11,809 nt of DNA from JAJPJX01 sp964568355 (GCA_964568355.1 CAZMRK010000405.1:1-11809), one strand, 5' to 3'; counted from the first letter of the stretch, positions 1-6,929 are shown. Made by a program: numbers and translations. Notes: generated by a model not told the origin, from the letters alone.

Positions 1-423
1 GCGGCCGAAACGGCCGTCTTTTCCGGGATAACGGAACGACCAGGCAAACTGCTTCCCCAGTACTTCAATCGGAATCGCGTCGGGCGGGCTCTCGGTCCAA
101 TGCACCGAAGCCCAAATGCGCGTTCCCATCAGTACCAGCCCGATGAACGGCAGCGCCGTGGCGCTGGTCCAGATCGTTTCCATTCGATTATTGCCGTGAG
201 AATAACGGGCCCGGCGGCCATCGTCGCGGAAGCGCACGATGACATAGCCCAGAGCCACTTGGGCGGCGAAAAACGTCACCCCTGTCACTACCAGGGTGCG
301 CATGAACTGCGCGTCATAGTCGATGCCGTGTTGAGAGATGGGGAGAGGGAACCACCACGTCTTGGCCGCAAAGAAGTAGCAAATTACAACCGTGAGTACC
401 CAGACTACAGGGCCGAGCAACAT
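1..423 (-). CDS. coxB: Cytochrome c oxidase subunit II, 5' part (cut by left window edge)
   Basis: The minus strand is open from an ATG at 423 to the window edge, giving the first 141 residues of subunit II of a haem-copper oxidase. In this complex subunit II takes electrons from cytochrome c through its CuA site and passes them to subunit I in the inner membrane. The visible part has hydrophobic segments at about residues 1-20, 43-62 and 88-105, then the typical join into the periplasmic cupredoxin domain: HGNNRMETIWT (residues 76-86), and VLGKQFAWSFRYP (121-133), which matches the family pattern 'GKQWxWxFxYP'. The CuA-binding region lies beyond the edge and cannot be checked. AAGGAG at 438-433 sits 9 nt upstream of the ATG and supports this start. 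An extra N-terminal hydrophobic segment before the usual two is possible. The gene follows carD on the same strand after 192 nt and probably opens a cox operon running left. Confidence 0.88.
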   Translation of the reverse strand, partial: MLLGPVVWVLTVVICYFFAAKTWWFPLPISQHGIDYDAQFMRTLVVTGVTFFAAQVALGYVIVRFRDDGRRARYSHGNNRMETIWTSATALPFIGLVLMGTRIWASVHWTESPPDAIPIEVLGKQFAWSFRYPGKDGRFGR

Positions 424-432
424 CAGGCAGCA

Positions 433-438
433 CTCCTT
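433..438 (-). promoter_or_regulatory. Ribosome binding site of coxB
   Basis: AAGGAG on the minus strand lies 9 nt upstream of the ATG at 423. It is one of the few clear Shine-Dalgarno sequences in the window and fixes the coxB start. Confidence 0.7.
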
Positions 439-450
439 CTCAGACAGCTC

Positions 451-466
451 CCTTGGAGACCCAAGG
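451..466 (-). other. Short stem-loop in the coxB leader
   Basis: CCTTGG-AGAC-CCAAGG is a perfect 6-bp inverted repeat with a 4-nt loop, 13 nt upstream of the coxB ribosome binding site. No T-tract follows it on the minus strand, so it does not look like a terminator. It may simply be a leader hairpin. About 10 nt further upstream lies CTTATCATAAG (477-487), a 5-bp palindrome that contains a TATGAT (485-480) resembling a -10 box. I found no good -35 box at the right distance. Confidence 0.35.
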
Positions 467-528
467 TGTTGTCGACCTTATCATAAGCTCTGTGGATTGG
501 CAAGATCCGATGGCAAAAATTTCCTGAG

Positions 529-566
529 AAAAAACGAACAGAGCCACACGTGGAACTCGTGTCCAC
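529..566 (-). terminator. Weak candidate terminator downstream of carD
   Basis: On the minus strand, 50 nt past the carD stop, GTGGA and TCCAC (566-562 and 554-550) can pair around a 7-nt loop. A run of six T follows at 534-529. The stem is only 5 bp and the T-run is about 15 nt from it, so this is a poor intrinsic terminator. It is listed because nothing better separates carD from coxB. Confidence 0.2.
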
Positions 567-615
567 CTTGCGGCCCGCTCTTGCGATTTCTGATTATCCC
601 TGGATGGAACCGATG

Positions 616-1125
616 TTACAACACTGGAGGTAACGCCAGATTGGCCTTCGAAAGAGACTTCTGTAAAACGGCCACGGCCTCTTCGTCCGAGATCCCGCGC
701 GCAATGGAGATTTCAGTCACCAGCATATGCCGCGCGCGGTCCAGCATCTTCTTCTCACGAAAAGATAACGGCTTTTCCGCTTGCAGAATCAACAGGCCTT
801 TGAGAACCTCCGCCACCTGGAGCAGGCTGCCGCTCTGCATCTTCTCCGTGTTTTCTTTGAACCTCGTTTTCCAATCCGGATTAGAGGGGCAATCGCCGCC
901 GGAGAGGAAGCAGAGAATCCGTGTGATCTCGTTGGTTTTTGAGATTTTACGCAGCCCGATGTTCTCAACGTTCGAGAACGGAACCATGACCGTCATACTG
1001 CTGTAGACGAATCGCAAAAGATAGAACTTCTCGAATTGCGTTCCGAAGGTGCGGACACTGATATTCTCCACAGTCCCTACACCTTGATTCGGATAGACTA
1101 CCTTTTCACCGATCTGAAAGGTCAT
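616..1125 (-). CDS. carD: CarD/CdnL-family RNA polymerase-binding transcription regulator
   Basis: A 169-residue protein, the normal size for CarD/CdnL. These proteins bind the RNA polymerase beta subunit and stabilise open promoter complexes, often at rRNA and housekeeping promoters. The N-terminal RNAP-interaction (CarD_TRCF) domain spans about residues 1-60 and opens with FQIGEKVVYPNQGVGTVE, the family signature. The C-terminal helical DNA-binding domain spans about 65-165 and includes DWKTRFKENTEKM (84-96). Its Trp85 matches the position of the conserved wedge tryptophan of mycobacterial CarD. I chose the ATG at 1125, which starts right at the family's first conserved residues and has GGGGGA 6 nt upstream. 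A GTG at 1146 would add seven uncharacteristic residues. A sigma-70-like promoter lies 64-92 nt upstream. I see no operon partner with close spacing. Confidence 0.93.
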   Translation of the reverse strand: MTFQIGEKVVYPNQGVGTVENISVRTFGTQFEKFYLLRFVYSSMTVMVPFSNVENIGLRKISKTNEITRILCFLSGGDCPSNPDWKTRFKENTEKMQSGSLLQVAEVLKGLLILQAEKPLSFREKKMLDRARHMLVTEISIARGISDEEAVAVLQKSLSKANLALPPVL

Positions 1126-1158
1126 ACGGGGTCCCCCACTAACCACCGCTTCTAAGTT

Positions 1159-1173
1159 GTTACTGCAGGTAAC
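1159..1173. promoter_or_regulatory. GTTAC inverted repeat in the carD leader
   Basis: GTTAC-TGCAG-GTAAC is a 5-bp inverted repeat with a 5-bp spacer. It lies between the predicted carD transcription start (about 1182) and the carD ribosome binding site. It could be a protein-binding site or a small leader hairpin. The same GTTAC core appears in the intergenic motifs near 1313 and 3554. Confidence 0.3.
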
Positions 1174-1188
1174 TGGTTCGAAATAAGG

Positions 1189-1217
1189 ATGGTACTCCCC
1201 TTAACAAGTATTGTCAA
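1189..1217 (-). promoter_or_regulatory. Sigma-70-type promoter of carD
   Basis: On the minus strand a perfect TTGACA -35 box (1217-1212) is followed after exactly 17 nt by TACCAT (1194-1189), four of six matches to TATAAT. Transcription would start near 1182 and leave a leader of about 57 nt before the ATG at 1125. The box quality, spacing and AT-rich flanks make this the best full promoter in the window. Confidence 0.6.
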
Positions 1218-1312
1218 TAGTTAATGAAACTTAAAGTAGTGCTAAATGCAGGTTTCCGGGAGATTTTCCGGCGAACAAAAATCGAATCCCCCTGGCCCTG
1301 CTATACCCTCCT

Positions 1313-1343
1313 GTTACGTCCGTTACTAGTGCGATAACACCTA
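1313..1343. repeat. Intergenic motif, copy 1 (similar to 3554-3586)
   Basis: The stretch contains, in order, GTTAC, CCGTTACTA and CGATAACAC. The same three blocks, with one mismatch and slightly different spacing, occur at 3554-3586 between the divergent regulator and receptor genes. GTTAC (1322-1326) and ATAAC (1334-1338) also form an imperfect inverted repeat. This copy lies between the stop of the sugar isomerase gene and the carD promoter, about 95 bp upstream of the carD -35 box. A shared protein-binding site is the simplest reading, but it is unproven. Confidence 0.35.
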
Positions 1344-1363
1344 CCAAAGGTGGTTGTCTTTTT
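1336..1363 (+). terminator. Terminator-like hairpin read on the plus strand, no known gene upstream
   Basis: CACC (1338-1341) pairs with GGTG (1349-1352) around a 7-nt loop. Two further A-T pairs form if G1353 bulges out, and TCTTTTT follows at 1357-1363. The T-run is on the plus strand, yet both flanking genes are on the minus strand, so it does not serve either in the usual way. The stem is short and overlaps the end of the 1313-1343 motif. It could end a short plus-strand transcript or be chance. Confidence 0.22.
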
Positions 1364-1398
1364 CGGTCTTGTACACCTCTTCCTCGTGGTAAGAGTGC

Positions 1399-2247
1399 TC
1401 ATGCATTCCGCTGGATCAAATCGTGCACATAGCCGAGGTTGCGAACCATATCGGCCTCCACCGATTTCGTGGGACAGTCCGTCTCCAGGTTGGCAAAACC
1501 ACGGAAACCGATGGCGATGATGGCATCCAGGACCGCCGGAAAATCAATTTTGCCTTCTCCCAGAAAATGGGGGTTGTCTTTGAGGTGGATCTGGCAAATC
1601 CGGTTGGCGCCCAACCAGCGAATTTCCCGCACTACGTCAAAGCCAGCCGCCGTCGAGTTGCCCACATCGTAATAGACTTTCACAGCCGGCGAGCCGGACC
1701 GCTCCATGATCCGGACATTGTCCTCGGCCGAGATCGTATCCTCCAGGCCCAGCAGTACCTTGGCTTTCTCGGCCTCGGGCGCCAGCGCCTTGAGGAGATC
1801 GCCCACGTAATCCATCTCCGCGCGCGTGCGCAGGGCGCTTTTGCCGAAAAAGGGCAGCAGCATGACCCGCGCGTTTAATTTCGCCGTAATCGGAATTCCA
1901 TCCGCCACCCATTTCTGGGCTAATTTGTCGCTTTTCAGGGAATTTACGTGCAAAATATCGAGACAAGTGCCGGCCAGGGCGATCTTCTGCCGGCGCGCGG
2001 AGGCCAGGTATGTCTCCTGAATCTCGTTATGATCGAGCGGCAATTTCCCGTCGGCCGGATTGCGGCCGAGACTCACTTCGACGCCGTCAAAGCCAAGACG
2101 GCGGGCCAGGGCAACAGCTTCCGGGTTGCCTGCCAGATGGAGATTCCAGTCGGTGACACCGATCTTGGGACCGCGGCGGGCCTTCACAGCCGCCTGGAGC
2201 GTCGCGGAACCGAGCAGGACGCTCTGGAGAAAGCTTCTTCGTTCCAT
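1399..2247 (-). CDS. Exported sugar isomerase/epimerase-like TIM-barrel protein (xylose isomerase-like)
   Basis: A 282-residue protein of the xylose isomerase-like TIM-barrel (AP_endonuc_2) superfamily, which contains sugar isomerases, epimerases and some 3-keto-glycoside-processing enzymes. The four expected metal ligands are visible: Glu169 in LGLED, Asp194 in YYDVGN, His221 in QIHLKD and Glu255 in NLETD. Other family landmarks are GVTDWNL (30-36) and LGFDGVEVSLG (51-61). The N-terminus carries a twin-arginine signal, ERRSFLQ, followed by a hydrophobic stretch ending near Ala20-Ala23, so export of the folded protein is likely. The ATG at 2247 puts the RR motif at residues 3-4. The upstream GTG at 2277 would bury the signal behind ten extra residues. 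The gene follows the membrane regulator on the same strand after 58 nt. TATACT at 2273-2268 could be its own -10 box, but no -35 is evident. The substrate cannot be read from the sequence. Confidence 0.85.
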   Translation of the reverse strand: MERRSFLQSVLLGSATLQAAVKARRGPKIGVTDWNLHLAGNPEAVALARRLGFDGVEVSLGRNPADGKLPLDHNEIQETYLASARRQKIALAGTCLDILHVNSLKSDKLAQKWVADGIPITAKLNARVMLLPFFGKSALRTRAEMDYVGDLLKALAPEAEKAKVLLGLEDTISAEDNVRIMERSGSPAVKVYYDVGNSTAAGFDVVREIRWLGANRICQIHLKDNPHFLGEGKIDFPAVLDAIIAIGFRGFANLETDCPTKSVEADMVRNLGYVHDLIQRNA

Positions 2248-2305
2248 CGCTCTCTTCGTTTGCCCGCAGTATAGCACCGGGCATTCCGCCCCGGAGGTAC
2301 GGAGT

Positions 2306-3553
2306 TCAACGGGCGACCGGATTCGAATTCCGGTGGACCAGCATCAGGCGCGTCTCCACCGGGACCCCGCCGTTTACCTGCACGTACAACAGCGCTTCGA
2401 ACTCCGGCAGCGGGGCGGAGCCGGACAGTTCGAGCCGGTTCAGAATCTCTGCAAGAGCGTTCCCATTGCAGGCGAACTCGGCCGCAGCCTGAGTTCCCAG
2501 CGTGCTATTCCCCGCCAACACCACCGCGCGCCGGTCGGGCGCCGCCCCACGCACCAACCCGATCACTCCATAGTCGTACCGGATCGGCCGTGTAGGCGAC
2601 CCGAAATAGTATGGCTCCTCGCCGGAACGGGGATGCAGGTTGAGAATCCCCACCTCCCCTGCTCGCGGTCCCTTGTCGTATGGCTTGAAGCGGAATTCCT
2701 GCAACCACGGCCGTTCCGCCATCGGCAGATTCTGCTCCGGCGATCCGATCAGGATCAGGTTGCTTTGTTTGGCATCGTCCCAGGTCAGTAGTTGGGCCCG
2801 CTTGACGCGAAGATCCTTGCCAAAGGAGGCGAACGTCCTCGTCAACTCATGGACGGCCATCACTTCCCCCGTCCCAGTATAGGTGTCATCGATCACGTCG
2901 CTCGAATCGACGCCCTCGTGGTAGTACCGCAGGCTCTGCCCGGCCGCACCCACGAAACGCGGATTGCTGAAAACCACCAGCGGACTGTTCGGTGCCCGGA
3001 GGAAATCGTGCCAGAACAGGCGCAGCGCCGTCTCTTGTCGCGATGCTTGCGGCGCGCGCGACGGGTATGCCAGCACTCCCAGAAAGACCAGCAGAAGAGC
3101 CAGCGCGGCAATCGTCGGCCAGCGCGGCCGTGGCCGCACCACGGTGGGCTTCACCGGCGACGGGTTTGGCGCGGGAGCCGTTCGGTAATGCCACTCCAGA
3201 TGATAAGAGCCCTTCGAAATCCCCAGGACGACTGTGTCGTTGGCACCCTCCCCAACATAGTATTCCGCGAGCTTGGAACGCAGCCGGCCGGTCTGTACCC
3301 GTACCGTGGAGTCCACTCGCGGGTCGAAGTTCATGGGCCGTCCGAGCCCCAACGTAGCGATCTCGTGTTCCTTGGGCGGCTCGGCGCCCTGCAGCGATCG
3401 CTCGGCGTAAAACGCCAGCAGCTTGCGAAGAATATCCGAGCTTCCGAGCGTATTGCCGCCGAGGATCTTCTTTACATAGAAGCGGACCTCGACCTCTGAC
3501 GGACCGGGTTCCCGGACCTCCGTGAAATCCCCTGTTTCGTTACGGTTCCCCAC
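2306..3553 (-). CDS. Membrane-anchored DNA-binding one-component regulator (ToxR/CadC-like layout, acidobacterial type)
   Basis: About 415 residues in three parts. The N-terminus (about 18-125) resembles a domain common in acidobacterial and planctomycetal regulators. It has helices around SSDILRKLLAFYAE (38-51), the segment FDPRVDSTVRVQTGRLRSKL (76-95) and a strand-rich end ISKGSYHLEWHYR (112-124), consistent with winged-helix DNA binding. A proline-rich linker leads to one membrane helix at about 146-163, and the remaining 250 residues should be periplasmic. Landmarks there are VVFSNPRF (193-200), TGTGEVMAVHELTR (226-239), LILIGSPEQN (266-275) and VVLAGNSTLGTQAAAEF (344-360). I cannot name this domain's fold or ligand. 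The open frame continues upstream into the divergent receptor gene. No ATG fits, so I take the GTG at 3553, without a clear ribosome binding site. The gene is divergent from the TonB-dependent receptor across 69 bp and probably controls it. Confidence 0.72.
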   Translation of the reverse strand: MGNRNETGDFTEVREPGPSEVEVRFYVKKILGGNTLGSSDILRKLLAFYAERSLQGAEPPKEHEIATLGLGRPMNFDPRVDSTVRVQTGRLRSKLAEYYVGEGANDTVVLGISKGSYHLEWHYRTAPAPNPSPVKPTVVRPRPRWPTIAALALLLVFLGVLAYPSRAPQASRQETALRLFWHDFLRAPNSPLVVFSNPRFVGAAGQSLRYYHEGVDSSDVIDDTYTGTGEVMAVHELTRTFASFGKDLRVKRAQLLTWDDAKQSNLILIGSPEQNLPMAERPWLQEFRFKPYDKGPRAGEVGILNLHPRSGEEPYYFGSPTRPIRYDYGVIGLVRGAAPDRRAVVLAGNSTLGTQAAAEFACNGNALAEILNRLELSGSAPLPEFEALLYVQVNGGVPVETRLMLVHRNSNPVAR

Positions 3554-3586
3554 GTTACCAACCGTTATTAACCTACGATAACACTT
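3554..3586. promoter_or_regulatory. Repeated GTTA elements and motif copy 2 in the divergent promoter region
   Basis: The space between the regulator start (3553) and receptor start (3623) is 69 bp. It holds GTTACCAACC (3554-3563) directly followed by GTTATTAACC (3564-3573), an 8-of-10 direct repeat, then CGATAACAC (3576-3584). GTTAT (3564-3568) and ATAAC (3578-3582) form a 5-bp inverted repeat with a 9-bp spacer. A further GTTAC at 3539-3543 lies just inside the regulator gene. The blocks recur at 1313-1343. The layout suits an operator for the adjacent regulator. No convincing -35/-10 pair was found; TACGAT at 3574 and GATAAC at 3577 are possible plus-strand -10 boxes. Confidence 0.4.
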
Positions 3587-3592
3587 GGCATG

Positions 3593-3610
3593 GTAGGGCA
3601 CCGGCCCTAC
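3593..3610. other. Perfect 7-bp stem-loop just upstream of the receptor start
   Basis: GTAGGGC-ACCG-GCCCTAC is a perfect 7-bp inverted repeat with a 4-nt loop, ending 12 nt before the receptor ATG at 3623. Read as RNA it would form a stable GC-rich hairpin in the receptor leader, where no Shine-Dalgarno sequence is visible. Read as DNA it could be an operator. No T-tract follows, so it is not a terminator. Confidence 0.45.
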
Positions 3611-3622
3611 AATTGCCTCGTC

Positions 3623-6600
3623 ATGAGGTATGCCACGTCTCGCTACCATCTTTGGCTTCTGCTTCTGGCAGTCGCCATGCCGCAGGCTTACGGCCAGGCC
3701 ACTTCGGGAACCATCACCGGCATTGTGACGGACCCCACAGGATCTGCCATCGGTGGGGCTACTGTCACCATTACCGAAATCAACAAAGGTGTCAGCTTCA
3801 CTACGGCCAGCAATGACCTGGGCTACTATACACACGCCCGGGTCCCCGCCGGCGACTACAACCTGAAAGTCGAAAAGACCGGCTTCAAAGTTTTCGTTCG
3901 GGAAAACATCCTCCTCTCCGTGGATTCCACAGTTCGCGTCGATGTCAGCATGGGCCTCGGGGAAGTCACCGAGCAGGTGGTCGTAACCTCGGCCGCCCCT
4001 ATCCTGAAAAGCGAGCGCGCCGATGTCAGCACCATCCTGGAGAACCGGATGATCACCAATCTGCCGACCATCGGACGCAACATCGCCAACCTCCAGTTAC
4101 TGGCGCCTGGCGCCATTAAGGAAACCGGCCAGACCGGCCTGGCGGAGAATCCGCAGGGCTCGGTGTCCATCACCTCCAACGGGCAGCCCAACGGCGCCCG
4201 GAACATGCAACTGGACGGAGTCGACAATAATGAAAACGTGCTGGGCGGCAATGTGGTGATCCCCACCCAGGAATCCGTTCGGGAATTCAAAGTGACCACA
4301 TCCAGTTGGGATGCGGAGTTCGGCCGCGCCGGCGGAGCGATCACTCAGATCGAAACCAAGTCCGGCGACAACACGCTGCATGGATCGCTTTTCGAGTATC
4401 TGCGCAACAACGAGACCAACGCGCGCAATCCGTTCACCGAGCCCAACGGTCCGCCTCCTTTTAAGTGGAACCAGTTCGGAGGCTCGCTGGGCGGTCCGAT
4501 CAAAAAGAACAAAACCTTTTTCTTCGGCGATTACCAGGGTCAGCGGCAGCGTCTCGGAAGCACGTTGTTCGGGACGGTTCCGACTATGCCCATGCGCAGC
4601 GGCGACTTCAGCCAGTTGCGGGATAGCAGGGGGAACCTGATTCCGATCTTCGATCCTCTCACCGGCGACCGGGACGGCGTCGGACGCGTCCAGTTCGCCA
4701 ACAACCAGATTCCCGCGAATCGCATCAGCCCGGTAGCGAATAACCTACTCGCCTTGCTGCCGGCCCCAACATTTCCGGACAGCATCGAAAACAACTACAT
4801 CGCCAGCGGTTCTACGCGCTTCGATACCAACCAATACTCCGGGCGCGTGGACCACTACTTCGGTCCGAACACCCGCTTCTTCGGACGCTACATCTACTTC
4901 GGTTCAACCCTCTTCTCACCGCCCATCTATGGCATTCAGGCAGGCGGGCCCTCGCTGCAAGGCGGGGTGGGCGGAGATTCCACCGGGCGCAACCAGAACC
5001 TCTCCCTGAATCTGAATCATGTCTTCACGCCGACCCTGCTCATCGATGTGCGCTATGGCTATTCCCACTATCGCGTGCGCGTATTGCAGGCCGACGCCGG
5101 CACAAACCTGTCCTCGGACGTGGGCATCCCCGGCATCAACACGGGCGACATCAATACCAGTGGTCTCTCCCGCATCAATGCCAATGGGATTGGCGCCTTC
5201 AGCATGGGTGGCGCGGCTGCATGCAATTGCCCGCTCGACGAGATCATGAACTACCATCAGTGGGCCAGCAATCTCACCTGGATCCGGGGAAGCCATACCT
5301 TCAAGTTCGGCGGAGATTTCCGCCGATACACGAACCTCCGCATCACCAATGCGGCGCGGCGCGGGACTTTCAACTTCGATCCCGGCATCACCGGCTCTCC
5401 GGCCGTGGCCAACTCGGGCTTCGGAACTGCCAGCCTGCTAACCGGCCTGGCGACCAACTTCAGCCAGCAGTTCAATATGCAGGACAACATCGGCAATGAG
5501 CTCGAAACCCACATCTTCGGCTACGCGCAGGATTCCTGGAAGATCACCCCGAAGCTGACGTTGAACTATGGCCTGCGGTACGAGATCTATACTCCGCCAT
5601 CCACTCCAACCGGAGCCGGATCCAATCTCGACATCACCACCGGCATGGTGCTGATCGCCGGCGTCGGCGACATCTCCAACCGGGTAAACGTAGTGACAAG
5701 GAAAAACAATTTCGCACCGCGGGTCGGCCTGAGCTACCTGCTGGGAGAGAATACGGTTATCCGCACCGGATTTGCGCGCAGCTATTTCCCCAACGTTTAC
5801 AACGTGCTAATCTCCGGAAACTATCCGCTGATCGGCACCCAGCAGATTCTGAATTCCACCACTTATAGTCCGGCACTGAACCTGTCGGATCAGCGACCGG
5901 GATTCACCTTCCCGACCATCCCGGAGAGTGGCCGATTCCCGCTGCCGGTCGGCGTAAGCATGACCTTCAATCCGCCGGACCGGAAGACTGGTTATGTGGA
6001 CGCCTGGAACTTCACTATCCAGCGGAAACTTGGTTCCACGCTGTCTCTGGAAGCGGCTTATGTCGGCAATATCGGACGGGAGCTCTACTGGAACGTTCCG
6101 CTGAACAGGGCCATCCCAGGACCGGGCCCCTTGAATCCGCGGCGCCCCCTGTACGAAAAGTTCGGCTACACCCAGAGCATCACCTGGCGCGGCAACGGCG
6201 GGGGAAATACCAGTTTTCACAGCCTGCAGCTACAGGTGCAGAAGCGCGCCAGCCGCGACCTGACGCTGACCGCCAGCTATGCCTGGTCGAAGACCCTGGA
6301 TTACGGCACTTACGATGTCGTCACCGACCCGCAGAACTGGGCCATCGACCACGGCCTGGCGGATCGTGACCGCGCCAGCGTATTCACCCTGGGTCACGTC
6401 TATGAACTGCCGTTTGGCCCGGGGAAGCGCTTCCTGCCCAATCTGTCCGGATTCGGCCGTCACGCCCTCGGCGGCTGGACGTTCAGCGGGATCACGGTGA
6501 TCGAAAGCGGCTTGCCGATTACCGCTCGCATGGCGAACAATTCCACCCTGAACGCGGACTTCAACCTGCGACCCGACGTCGTGGGGGATGCGAGCGTATC

Positions 6601-6913
6601 GAGTCCCGGCCGCAACCTTTGGTTTAACCCGGCGGGATTCGCCATCCCGGGGTTGTACCGCCAGGGCACCGCGGGCCGCAACACGCTGCGCGGGCCCGGA
6701 ATGTTCGAGGCCAACTGGTCGCTCGCCAAGCTGTTCCGCATCACCGAGCAAACCCAGCTCGAATTCCGCGCCGACGCTCTCAATGTTTTCAACTACACCA
6801 ATCTCGGCCAGCCGACCAACACCATCGACAGCCCGACCGCGGGACAGATCTTCGGGTTGATTGGCGGCGCGGCCATGCGGCAGATGCAGTTCGGATTGAG
6901 ATTGAGCTGGTAA
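3623..6913 (+). CDS. TonB-dependent receptor, Oar-like, with carboxypeptidase-regulatory-like N-terminal domain
   Basis: A 1,096-residue outer-membrane transporter of the acidobacterial TonB-dependent/Oar-like family, which takes up large substrates, often oligosaccharides, using energy from TonB-ExbBD. A signal peptide occupies residues 1-24 (hydrophobic WLLLLAVAMP, probable cleavage AYG|QA). A carboxypeptidase-regulatory-like beta-sandwich follows at about 27-110 (SGTITGIVTDPTGSAIGGA). The plug is at about 120-255, with the family landmarks QLDGVDNNEN (196-205), SVREFKVTTS (218-227) and AEFGRAGGAITQIETKSG (231-248). The rest forms the beta-barrel and ends in ...FGLRLSW with a terminal aromatic residue, the usual outer-membrane assembly signal. 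The ATG at 3623 places the signal peptide at the N-terminus. An in-frame ATG at 3590 would add 11 residues before it. Two close cysteines, C534 and C536, lie in a likely loop. GH65 follows after 16 nt. No SusD-like gene is adjacent. The substrate is inferred from the neighbour. Confidence 0.92.
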   Translation: MRYATSRYHLWLLLLAVAMPQAYGQATSGTITGIVTDPTGSAIGGATVTITEINKGVSFTTASNDLGYYTHARVPAGDYNLKVEKTGFKVFVRENILLSVDSTVRVDVSMGLGEVTEQVVVTSAAPILKSERADVSTILENRMITNLPTIGRNIANLQLLAPGAIKETGQTGLAENPQGSVSITSNGQPNGARNMQLDGVDNNENVLGGNVVIPTQESVREFKVTTSSWDAEFGRAGGAITQIETKSGDNTLHGSLFEYLRNNETNARNPFTEPNGPPPFKWNQFGGSLGGPIKKNKTFFFGDYQGQRQRLGSTLFGTVPTMPMRSGDFSQLRDSRGNLIPIFDPLTGDRDGVGRVQFANNQIPANRISPVANNLLALLPAPTFPDSIENNYIASGSTRFDTNQYSGRVDHYFGPNTRFFGRYIYFGSTLFSPPIYGIQAGGPSLQGGVGGDSTGRNQNLSLNLNHVFTPTLLIDVRYGYSHYRVRVLQADAGTNLSSDVGIPGINTGDINTSGLSRINANGIGAFSMGGAAACNCPLDEIMNYHQWASNLTWIRGSHTFKFGGDFRRYTNLRITNAARRGTFNFDPGITGSPAVANSGFGTASLLTGLATNFSQQFNMQDNIGNELETHIFGYAQDSWKITPKLTLNYGLRYEIYTPPSTPTGAGSNLDITTGMVLIAGVGDISNRVNVVTRKNNFAPRVGLSYLLGENTVIRTGFARSYFPNVYNVLISGNYPLIGTQQILNSTTYSPALNLSDQRPGFTFPTIPESGRFPLPVGVSMTFNPPDRKTGYVDAWNFTIQRKLGSTLSLEAAYVGNIGRELYWNVPLNRAIPGPGPLNPRRPLYEKFGYTQSITWRGNGGGNTSFHSLQLQVQKRASRDLTLTASYAWSKTLDYGTYDVVTDPQNWAIDHGLADRDRASVFTLGHVYELPFGPGKRFLPNLSGFGRHALGGWTFSGITVIESGLPITARMANNSTLNADFNLRPDVVGDASVSSPGRNLWFNPAGFAIPGLYRQGTAGRNTLRGPGMFEANWSLAKLFRITEQTQLEFRADALNVFNYTNLGQPTNTIDSPTAGQIFGLIGGAAMRQMQFGLRLSW

Positions 6914-6929
6914 CAGAAACCCGGTTCCC

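Noticed and set aside
100..1006. Plus-strand open frames of 128 and 204 codons at the left end
   Set aside because: They overlap coxB and carD on the opposite strand, which are recognised from protein motifs, and they have no family features.
2060..2791. Plus-strand open frame of 243 codons across the isomerase and regulator genes
   Set aside because: It spans the junction of two minus-strand genes that carry metal-ligand and domain motifs. Its Arg- and Pro-rich translation is typical of a shadow frame.
3554..3835. Extension of the regulator frame upstream to 3835
   Set aside because: The frame is open, but it would overlap the signal peptide and N-terminal domain of the divergent receptor. 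The extra residues look unlike the family N-terminus.
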